DNA from: JAKFWF01 sp031367505
GTDB taxonomy: Bacteria > Pseudomonadota > Alphaproteobacteria > Rhizobiales > Hyphomicrobiaceae
Length of the DNA stretch: 64,000 bases
Direction: 5' to 3'
NCBI GenBank assembly: GCA_031367505.1
Contig: JANLPY010000414.1
Coordinates: 1-64,000, forward strand
In this document: positions 46,893 to 54,327 of the stretch, in pieces
Numbering within the stretch: the first letter of the stretch is position 1
Layout of the letters: each line of letters opens with the position of its first letter
Position numbers and translations under genes: made by a program
Notes under the pieces: generated by a model
The model's database searches: none
Told to the model about the DNA's origin: nothing
What the model saw: the letters and a program-made list of their open reading frames with translations, nothing else

Positions 46893-47608
46893 TCGTAGCC
46901 TTCGGCGATCGAATTCGCGATCTGAGCGTCAAGCGTTGCACGATCAACAAGGCCGGAAGAATTTTCGCGGCTTGGCATGAACCGGCGGAAATGCACCCAC
47001 CGTTCACGGGCGATGCCTTCCAGCCGGCCTAGCTCGGCAAGTGGATCAGCGTGGTCGTCGACCCGCAGATCGAGCAACGAGTAATCCTGATCGTCGTGGA
47101 TCAACAACGCAGCGGATTGTTTCCCGCGTTTGTCACCGCCAGCCGCTTCGCCGGCCTTCATCGCGGCAATCAAACGGCGAGCGAACGGTAGGTCCATCGA
47201 CACATCATAGATTCGCGCAGTTTCGGCGATCACCTCTGGTCCGGCCAGCATGTTGCCCGCAACCGAAAAACCATCGTGATCGTGAACACAATGTCCGCAC
47301 CAATCGACGCAGGCAGCGCCCGTATAGGCCGCAAAGCGGCCGTCGCGATCCATCACATGCAGTTGGCGATGATCACGTCCCTCGTCGGCCTTGGTCAATA
47401 GCTTCACGACATCCTCAGGCGCAGCGCCTGCCTGCAATAGAGCAAGCCCTTGCGGCCCATAGAATGGATTGACGAATGCCTGCGATGCGACCGCACCGAC
47501 GCCGGTCTTTAGGTGCGGCACGCGACTGCCGACCGCGAAGAATTTCGTCGCGACTATAATACCGGTGCGTCCGGTGGCCTTGTCACGCGCGATAATCGAC
47601 CAAGTCAT
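46889..47608 (-). CDS. DUF1028 domain protein (Ntn-hydrolase-like)
   Basis: 239 aa. The opening MTWSIIARDKATGRTGIIVATKFFAVGSRVPH (in outline: SIIARD..TGR.GI..ATKFFAVG) and the later GAVASQAFVNPFYG and GFSVAGNMLAG are those of DUF1028, a family related in fold to Ntn hydrolases such as isoaspartyl peptidase. Here it is first in the operon and coupled to the ABC importer, which fits a role as an amidase acting on the imported peptide or amide. Function is not experimentally assigned for the family as far as I know. Confidence 0.88.
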   Translation of the reverse strand: MTWSIIARDKATGRTGIIVATKFFAVGSRVPHLKTGVGAVASQAFVNPFYGPQGLALLQAGAAPEDVVKLLTKADEGRDHRQLHVMDRDGRFAAYTGAACVDWCGHCVHDHDGFSVAGNMLAGPEVIAETARIYDVSMDLPFARRLIAAMKAGEAAGGDKRGKQSAALLIHDDQDYSLLDLRVDDHADPLAELGRLEGIARERWVHFRRFMPSRENSSGLVDRATLDAQIANSIAEGYE

Positions 47609-47724
47609 ATGATGAACCTACAACTCGTAGCGGCTGCTAGCCAAAGCTTTGAGTGAAGATGAAACGCAACCCGGGTTGGCAGCAAGGAAATTCTCTGCCG
47701 CAGAATTGAGCAAACGGATAGATC

Positions 47725-47746
47725 GGTGTGTGACCTCTGACACACC
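47725..47746. repeat. Small hairpin in divergent promoter region
   Basis: GGTGTGT (47725-47731) pairs with ACACACC (47740-47746) around a CTC-type loop. It lies between the DUF1028 operon and the divergent winged-helix/ATPase operon. It could be an operator for either or a member of the GTCTGAC-like palindrome family. Confidence 0.4.
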
Positions 47747-47856
47747 CCCTTGGCGGAACCCGCGCCAGGCCGCACTATTCCTCCGAACGCGAGGTGATTC
47801 GCGGCCGCACGCTTCGCTATCAACAGCAAACTCTAGAGCCGGAAAGGCTAAGCGCC

Positions 47857-48999
47857 ATGGCGTCAGCTGCGCTCGAAGCGCAACCGAATCCGGTGGATGT
47901 ACCGCTCGGTCGCACTTGGCGGCTGTTGGTTGCCGCGCGCGCCTGTGTCGACGGTGGTGCGACCAGGGCAGAGTTGGCAAAGGATTTGGGGCTCCTTTCC
48001 TCACACCGGCTTTCCCCGGCCGAGCTTCGCGCCAAACTCGACGCAGAAATCGGGGCATTGTGCACGAGTGATTTCGCCAAAGAAGTCCGCAATCGCCTGA
48101 CGCTGACCGAAACTGGCATGACTGCCGCACTTGCAGGACTTGGACTCAAACCGACGAACAAGCCTGCGAAGCTCACATGGTCAGAGATCCGCGATGTGCG
48201 TCTTGTGGCAGTGGCACTCGGAATTCAGGACGAACCGGCGGCTAAATTGAAGCTGCTTGCCCGTCCGGATGGCTTGCGCGCCGCCACACTGCAGAGGTCT
48301 CTCAACCTGCCAGCACGCAGTCGTTCAAGCCCCGCTCGCTTGCGCACCGCCTTGGTTGTAACTGCTCTGCAACGCGCATTCGGCAACACGATCAAAGGTG
48401 GCTTGGACGCGGGCGGCGGTATCTCGGCGAAAGCTGGCCGGATGCTGGCTGGCCAATTGGCACAGAAGCCGCGAGATTTTGGCACCGACGCACGCTTGAT
48501 TGCGGCGCTCGCCGCGGAAGCCGTGGGCAGCCCGCAAATCGATGCGGAAGCGCTTCGTGCAGCCATTCTGCGACGGTTCGTCGGCGAACTGTCGAGCCCG
48601 TCTCCCACGTCAGTCGCAACGGCCGCCACGATTTCTGCGGTTCCCAAAGCCCCGCCGGCCGCGACTGTGTCCACGCCTTCACGGCCGGCCGCTGCATCGC
48701 GCCCCGATCTAGAGGGTTTCGCCAAAGCGGTACAAGCAGTTGCCGGGACCCGCGCCGAAGGCTGGCCGGGCAACCGCAAAGCATATATCAGCGACGTTTG
48801 GGGTGCTCTCTCGGCCGCGCACGCGGACTGGGGACTGACCGAAATCGAGTTCAAGAGCATGTTGGCCGAGGCGCACCGGACGGGGCACGTTGTCCTGGCC
48901 AATGCTGATCTCAAGGATCGCCGCTCGTTACCGCGAATTCAACAATCCGCACTCGTCTTCAAGAACACTGTGCTGCATTTCGTGCGCGTCGAAGACTAA
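47857..48999 (+). CDS. Uncharacterised winged-helix-like partner of the dual ATPase
   Basis: 380 aa from the ATG at 47857, with AAAGG nine bases upstream. I do not recognise a named family. The first 80 residues (RTWRLLVAARACVDGGATRAELAKDLGLL, then LTLTETGMTAAL; shown in outline) look like a winged-helix domain with a closing lte.G. wing. The middle is helical and Ala-rich with a Pro/Ala linker near 270-290. The C-terminal 100 residues (RKAYISDVW, LTEIEFKSMLAEAHRTG, LANADLKDRRSLPRIQQS, TVLHFVRVED) form a second compact domain that also reads like a winged helix. It ends 46 bases before the ATPase gene, so the two are one operon. Confidence 0.75.
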   Translation: MASAALEAQPNPVDVPLGRTWRLLVAARACVDGGATRAELAKDLGLLSSHRLSPAELRAKLDAEIGALCTSDFAKEVRNRLTLTETGMTAALAGLGLKPTNKPAKLTWSEIRDVRLVAVALGIQDEPAAKLKLLARPDGLRAATLQRSLNLPARSRSSPARLRTALVVTALQRAFGNTIKGGLDAGGGISAKAGRMLAGQLAQKPRDFGTDARLIAALAAEAVGSPQIDAEALRAAILRRFVGELSSPSPTSVATAATISAVPKAPPAATVSTPSRPAAASRPDLEGFAKAVQAVAGTRAEGWPGNRKAYISDVWGALSAAHADWGLTEIEFKSMLAEAHRTGHVVLANADLKDRRSLPRIQQSALVFKNTVLHFVRVED

Positions 49000-49045
49000 A
49001 TCGAGAACAGTTGCTCGGTTCGAGCATCCAGGAACATCCCGTTTT

Positions 49046-52000
49046 ATGCAGTCGAATAATTCCAAGACCCAAGCCGCAAGTCAGCTCGCGGCCGCCTTCG
49101 ACCACTCGATCACGTGGGAGGATGACATTTGGTGCGCCGATCCGGTGGACGTCGAGGAAGTGCACAAGAAGGCACGCACGAAGTTCTACGATCTGCTTGA
49201 TGCGGTGACATCGCAAAAGGGTGCGAAGTCGCAAGCACGCATCCTGTTGTTTCACGGCCAATCTGGTGCTGGCAAAACGCATTTGATCCGGGCGCTGCGG
49301 ACTGGAGCCCATCGCCGGGGGTGCGCTTATTTCGGCTATGCGCAGATGACGCCCGACGTGACCAGTTATGCCGACTATTTTCTGCGGCGGCTGATCGCGT
49401 CTTTGGAAAAACCCTACGACCCCGATGAGGGTGGCGAGACGGCTTTGGCGCGTCTCACCCGCCGCTTGGTCGAGGATTCCGACGTAGTAAGTGCGGCCGA
49501 TCTCGAGAAGTTGCGCGAGGGCACATACGACGAGGCGAAGCTCGCCAAATTCATCCACGCGTTGGCCGATGACATCATCGCCAGCCCGCGCTTTTCCGAA
49601 CAAGAACTCGACATCAATATCGTGCGCGCGCTGTTATACTTGCAGCGCAGCGATCCGCGCATCGACCAGCGCGTGCGGCAATATTTGTACGGTCGCCCGT
49701 TGAACGAGCTGAGCCTTGCAGCGGTTTCGGCGCTCGATCCCAATGCCGGTGACGGTCGCGCTTTCGAGATCATCGAGAGCCTCGGCAAGCTGATGTGGAC
49801 CGTTGACCGCTCCGCGTTGGTGTTTTGCATCGATCAGGTCGAAGATTTGCGATTTTTCGATGATGCCGAGGAACGGTTTCAGAAAGCCGCGCGCGATCTG
49901 ATCCAGATTGCCAACCGGCTGCCGACTTCGATCATCTTGATTTCCTGTCTCGAGGATTTTTACGGTCAGGTGCGCGGCGTGCTGGCGCAGAGCTACATCG
50001 ACCGGATCGAGAAATCGGGTCCGGTCCCGCTGCTGGAAACGCGCACGCCAGAGGAAGCCCGGTTGATCATCGCCAAGCGCCTCGCGCACGACGCCGATAC
50101 GCGTGCCGGTGGCATGAGTTTCCCTGATGCGTCGGCATTCTTCGGGCCACAGTTCTTCGAGGAATTCGGCGGTTTATCGACACGCCGGCTTCTGGAACAC
50201 GCTCAAAACCGGCTGCGCTCGGATCAGGGCGACGAACAAGAAGAACGCCGCGCCGAGCCGGAGAAAGTCGGCTTCATCTCGACGCTTGCGGCAGCTCTGG
50301 GCTTTGCATCCAGCAACGACGATACCGACGACAACCATCACGATATGACGATCGATTTCCGCGACATGTGGCACCGCTTTGCCAACGCCTCGGAAGCCGA
50401 GATCCCATCGACCGACAACGACTTGATGGACGTGCTCGTCACGGCATTGGGCTTGGCCAAGGACGAATGGGCGGGCGCTGTGACGCTCTCGATCGAGCGG
50501 CTTGAGCTTGCCGATGATTTACCGGCCATCGACGTAAAAGTCGGCCAACGCAACGGGCTCGACTACGAGGCGCGCGTATTTCTTTGCAACCGGCCGACCC
50601 AGGGTGGCGGGCTCAAGCGCCAGCTTGATCGCGTGTTGGCATCGATGCAGGGGCGCGCCTGCTTCATGCTGCGGGCCAGCGATTTCCCACCAAACAAGAA
50701 GAACCAGACGGCGCAGGCATTTCGAAAGTTCCGGGATGGCGGCGGTCGCTCGATCCTCGTTCCGATTCCTGAGTGGGAGCGGATGATGACAGTGCGTGAA
50801 TTCCACGCGCATCATCGGTTCGACCCTGGCTTCCGCACATGGTTCGAGCAGGCGCGTTTATTGTCCGGGCTGGCTCCCCTAGTCCAGTTGCTGCGTCTCG
50901 ATCTGTTGACACGTCCCCCCGTACGTCAGGAAATTGCCGCCCCGGCAAGCGAAGCAGCATTCACAAGCGAAGCTGACCTTTCCGACGAGACACCAGCACC
51001 AGGCGCCTGGACCGAATGGACCGGCCCCGCCGATGGCCAGCCAGATCCGGTGCCAGCCAATGACGATGAACTGCCGCTGTCCGTGATCCTCAATGAGAAC
51101 GGCGATAACGCCAACAGCATCGTTGCCGGACGCGAAATCGGCGGTGGCGGCAAGGCGGTCACCCTCAACAAAGGTATTCTCAAGCGGCACGCAGCCGTGC
51201 TCGGTGGTTCGGGTTCGGGCAAGACCACGTTGGCGTTGAGCCTCATCGAACAACTGCTGTTGCGCGGCACACCGGCGATCCTGCTCGATCGCAAGGGCGA
51301 TCTCTGCAGCTACGCCAATCCCGATGTATGGCGCGCCAACGAAAACGAGTTCCAGGAACGGCGCGGCGAACGCGAGAAGCTCGCCGATGCCATTGATGTT
51401 GCGGTCTACACACCGGGGCGGCAGACCGGCCGCCCTATGTCGATTACGCTACTGCCGAACGGCATCAACGAACTGCCCGAGCACGAGCAACAGTTATTGG
51501 CGAACCTTTCGTCAGCGGCGCTCGGCGACATGCTGCATCTGAAGAACTCAGCGACGCACCAGAAGCAGTCAGGCACGCTTTCGGTCGCGTTGCGCATCCT
51601 GGGTTCGCGTTATAGTCGCGAGGTGACGCTGGCCGACCTCATCGTGCTTCTTGAGGACGAGGATCCAGAACTTACCGATCGCACGCAACGCATGGATCCA
51701 TCGGGTAAAATCCGGCGCGATCTCGTCGCACAACTCGACAGCCTAAGGCACCGCAACGCCGCGTTGTTCGAGGGCGGCGGCGAGAGCCTCAGCATGGAAG
51801 CCCTGCTCGGCATTGGACCCTATGCGCGTGAAGGCCGTACACGCCTGTCGGTGATCTACACCGGCTTCCTTGGCGACAATGAAAACATCCTGTTCTGGGT
51901 GGCGCAGTTCTTGTCGGAAGCGCTCCGCTTTTGCCAGCGCAATCCAAACGATGAGCTGCAGGCGGTCGTCATGTTCGACGAGGCCGACCTTTATATCCCG

Positions 52001-52402
52001 GCGAACGCGAAACCAGCGACAGCTGAGCCGCTGCAAAGCCTGCTGAAGCGGGCGCGTTCGGCTGGCCTCGGCATTATGCTCGCCACGCAATCGCCAGGCG
52101 ATCTCGACTACAAGAGCCGTGATCAGGTAACGAGCTGGTTCATCGGGCGGGTGCGCGAAGACACCGCGCTCAAGAAGCTGCGAGCCGCTTTCCAAAGCGA
52201 GAGCGGACTTGATCCGGCACGCGTTTTGCCGAACCAAACGGTCGGTGAATTCCATCTCGTCCAGGAAAACCACGTCCGCGCGATCAAAGCCCAGCGATCG
52301 TTGATCATGGCCGAGCAGGTGCCTTTCGATCGGATTGAGCAATTGGCCTACGAAACCAAGGGCCAAGACGAGAAGCAACTTCGACTATTTGACATACGAT
52401 GA
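49046..52402 (+). CDS. Dual P-loop ATPase: AAA-like module plus HerA/FtsK-like module
   Basis: 1118 aa from the ATG at 49046 (AGGA twelve bases upstream). N-terminal ATPase: Walker A GQSGAGKTH at 71-79, Walker B LVFCIDQVEDL with D263, then an AAA/STAND-like lid (LPTSIILISCLEDFYGQ). A linker with Asp/Glu/His-rich stretches follows (about 400-450), then a mixed region to 690 (RASDFPPNKK, GGGRSILVPIPEWERM). C-terminal ATPase: Walker A GGSGSGKTT at 720-728, LLDRKGDLCSY, Walker B VVMFDEADLYIP with D978 E979, and a LATQSPGDLDYKSRD sensor as in HerA and VirB4-like motors. No nuclease motif or membrane segment is visible. It probably is a DNA motor with a regulatory ATPase. Confidence 0.85.
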   Translation: MQSNNSKTQAASQLAAAFDHSITWEDDIWCADPVDVEEVHKKARTKFYDLLDAVTSQKGAKSQARILLFHGQSGAGKTHLIRALRTGAHRRGCAYFGYAQMTPDVTSYADYFLRRLIASLEKPYDPDEGGETALARLTRRLVEDSDVVSAADLEKLREGTYDEAKLAKFIHALADDIIASPRFSEQELDINIVRALLYLQRSDPRIDQRVRQYLYGRPLNELSLAAVSALDPNAGDGRAFEIIESLGKLMWTVDRSALVFCIDQVEDLRFFDDAEERFQKAARDLIQIANRLPTSIILISCLEDFYGQVRGVLAQSYIDRIEKSGPVPLLETRTPEEARLIIAKRLAHDADTRAGGMSFPDASAFFGPQFFEEFGGLSTRRLLEHAQNRLRSDQGDEQEERRAEPEKVGFISTLAAALGFASSNDDTDDNHHDMTIDFRDMWHRFANASEAEIPSTDNDLMDVLVTALGLAKDEWAGAVTLSIERLELADDLPAIDVKVGQRNGLDYEARVFLCNRPTQGGGLKRQLDRVLASMQGRACFMLRASDFPPNKKNQTAQAFRKFRDGGGRSILVPIPEWERMMTVREFHAHHRFDPGFRTWFEQARLLSGLAPLVQLLRLDLLTRPPVRQEIAAPASEAAFTSEADLSDETPAPGAWTEWTGPADGQPDPVPANDDELPLSVILNENGDNANSIVAGREIGGGGKAVTLNKGILKRHAAVLGGSGSGKTTLALSLIEQLLLRGTPAILLDRKGDLCSYANPDVWRANENEFQERRGEREKLADAIDVAVYTPGRQTGRPMSITLLPNGINELPEHEQQLLANLSSAALGDMLHLKNSATHQKQSGTLSVALRILGSRYSREVTLADLIVLLEDEDPELTDRTQRMDPSGKIRRDLVAQLDSLRHRNAALFEGGGESLSMEALLGIGPYAREGRTRLSVIYTGFLGDNENILFWVAQFLSEALRFCQRNPNDELQAVVMFDEADLYIPANAKPATAEPLQSLLKRARSAGLGIMLATQSPGDLDYKSRDQVTSWFIGRVREDTALKKLRAAFQSESGLDPARVLPNQTVGEFHLVQENHVRAIKAQRSLIMAEQVPFDRIEQLAYETKGQDEKQLRLFDIR

Positions 52403-52743
52403 CTGAGGTTCATCGGTGGCCGATAAGCCACATACTTAATTGAACGATGCATCATTGGAAATCGAACTGCTGCGGTGCAAAAGAGAGTGACAGTGCAACG
52501 CAGCATGCACCTGCGTTTTCTTCTTTTGAATCAACAAAGATTCTTTGCTTGCTGCGAAATAGTCATTTCAAAGAATACCGTCGACGTTATTGTGACCGTT
52601 AAGAAAATATATGTGGTAAAAACTGGCAACTTGTTGTATGCTGATTGTCAAGTCGCATGTTGAGGGACAGACGACTTTTGACAGACTGTTCGTAATTTGA
52701 AGACTGTCAATCATTGTAAGGTAGTGTTGCGGGAGTTTTAGTC
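52403..52743. other. AT-rich intergenic region with inverted repeat
   Basis: 341 bases without a supported gene. It is more AT-rich than the flanks. TTGACAGACT at 52678-52687 and AGACTGTCAA at 52701-52710 form a 10-bp inverted repeat with one mismatch just before the ribosome site of the small ORF, a possible operator. TGTCAA-like words recur at 52645. Confidence 0.45.
52678..52710. promoter_or_regulatory. Possible operator, TTGACAGACT-N13-AGACTGTCAA
   Basis: Nine of ten bases pair between the arms. The left arm contains a perfect TTGACA hexamer that could be a -35 element, but no good -10 box lies 16-18 bases after it. It is 34 bases before the ATG of the 30-aa ORF. Confidence 0.35.
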
Positions 52744-52836
52744 ATGGTAGCCAAGCCGTTTATTATGATGGTTGTTGCGACCCTTTTGGGACCGGCACTG
52801 GGCATCGGACTTTTTGTCCTGATGCAATCACAGTAG
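52744..52836 (+). CDS. 30-aa single-pass membrane miniprotein (candidate)
   Basis: MVAKPFIMMVVATLLGPAL, then GIGLFVLMQSQ and a TAG stop. A strong GGGAG (52731-52735) lies eight bases before the ATG. Nearly the whole peptide is one hydrophobic helix. It is shorter than common gene-finding limits and I know no family. The good ribosome site and the upstream inverted repeat make a real gene plausible. It precedes moeA by 113 bases. Confidence 0.5.
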   Translation: MVAKPFIMMVVATLLGPALGIGLFVLMQSQ

Positions 52837-52949
52837 TTGGCGCAAAATTGCTGAATTCTAGGGCTGAATTCTGATGATAGCGCACATTAGGTGTCGCGCC
52901 TAGCCGGTGCTATGGTTGGATACAAGTTCCATCATAGGCTCGCTACACT

Positions 52950-54236
52950 ATGTTGCTCCGGGCAATTGACGACTGCTTTTCCTATGACGAACGGCGTTTG
53001 ACTCACGCCGAGGCCATCGGCCTTCTCAAATCGCGCATTATCCCAACAAACAAATCCGAAACACTCGCGGTCGCGGCTGGCCGCCGCCTATCAGTGCCAA
53101 TTGTGGCGCACGCGCCAGTGCCAGCGCACACGAACTCAGCGGTAGACGGATATGCTTTTGCTTACGAGGGCTATGATCGCACGGCAGGGGCAAATTTCGC
53201 GCTCGCCGGTCGCTCGACTGCCGGTCACCCGATGCGTGAGGCGTTAACGACAAGATCAGCCGCACGCATTTTCACGGGTGGCGTGACGCCCACCGGCAGC
53301 GACACCGTCGCGATGCAGGAAGATTGCCGGATCGATGGCGATGTCGTCGCTATTCCTGGTGGCTTGAAGCGCGGAGCAAATGTCCGCAAAGCCGGCGAGG
53401 ATGTAGCTGCTGGAACTCGATTGTTCGAATCCGGCCATATGTTGCGGCCGCAGGACTTAGCTGCGTTGGCCTCGATCGGGCTGGCTGAGGTGCCGTCTTT
53501 CATGCGGTTGCGCGTTGGCATTGTTGCAAGTGGTGACGAGATTCGCGAGCCCGGAACCGGTGACCTCCCTCATGGTCACGTGTTCGATGCCAATACGCCG
53601 ATGCTCAATGCGCTTGTTCCGCTGACCGGTGCGAATGTCGAAAACCTAGGCATTTGGCCCGATGACGCACGCGAAATTCGCAACAATCTTGCGAGAGCCG
53701 CGAACGATTTCGATGTGATAATTACGACCGGCGGCGCCAGCCGTGGCGACGAAGACCATATGGCAGCAGCATTGGACGCACTTGGATCGCGCCATTTCTG
53801 GCAAATCGCGGTCAAACCTGGCCGCCCGATGATGTTCGGGCAAATCCAACGCGCGGACCTAGGCGTTGCCCCGTGTATCGTCGTGGGACTACCGGGCAAT
53901 CCCGTAGCCGTGTTCGTGTGTTTCCTGATGTACGCCTTTCCGCTTCTGCAGCGACTAGGCGGCGGCGAGTGGCGTGAACCGCGACGCTACAAACTTCCCG
54001 CCGCATTCGAATTCAAAGATCGCAAACCCGGCCGTCGCGAGTTTTGGCGCGGCATGTTGGTTGAAACTCCCGCGGGGCTCGCGGTAGACAAATTTGCCCG
54101 GGATGGCTCGGGACTGATTTCCGGATTGCGAGCGGCAGACGGGTTGATCGATATTCCCGAACACGCAGGCGATGTCGCAATGAACGACTTGGTGGATTTT
54201 ATCCCACTCAGTGAGTTCGGCATCGTCAGCGGATAG
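52950..54236 (+). CDS. moeA: Molybdopterin molybdotransferase
   Basis: 428 aa. The N-terminal NSAVDGYAF, the MoCF-domain TGGASRGDEDHM and the IVVGLPGNPVAVFVCF segment are hallmark motifs. It inserts molybdate into adenylylated molybdopterin to give Moco. No other Moco gene is adjacent. It starts 113 bases after the small membrane ORF and precedes the peptidoglycan synthase gene by 91 bases. Confidence 0.92.
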   Translation: MLLRAIDDCFSYDERRLTHAEAIGLLKSRIIPTNKSETLAVAAGRRLSVPIVAHAPVPAHTNSAVDGYAFAYEGYDRTAGANFALAGRSTAGHPMREALTTRSAARIFTGGVTPTGSDTVAMQEDCRIDGDVVAIPGGLKRGANVRKAGEDVAAGTRLFESGHMLRPQDLAALASIGLAEVPSFMRLRVGIVASGDEIREPGTGDLPHGHVFDANTPMLNALVPLTGANVENLGIWPDDAREIRNNLARAANDFDVIITTGGASRGDEDHMAAALDALGSRHFWQIAVKPGRPMMFGQIQRADLGVAPCIVVGLPGNPVAVFVCFLMYAFPLLQRLGGGEWREPRRYKLPAAFEFKDRKPGRREFWRGMLVETPAGLAVDKFARDGSGLISGLRAADGLIDIPEHAGDVAMNDLVDFIPLSEFGIVSG

Positions 54237-54327
54237 CGCGTTTCCGCCGCAGATCAGGCCCACGCATGCCACAAAGGCCGCATACTGCACACGGTGCCTC
54301 TGATGTGCTCCGGCCAGTCCCCAACCA

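Noticed and set aside
47618..48130. 170-codon minus-strand ORF opposite the start of the winged-helix gene
   Set aside because: It lies antisense to the better-supported gene and would block the divergent promoter region.
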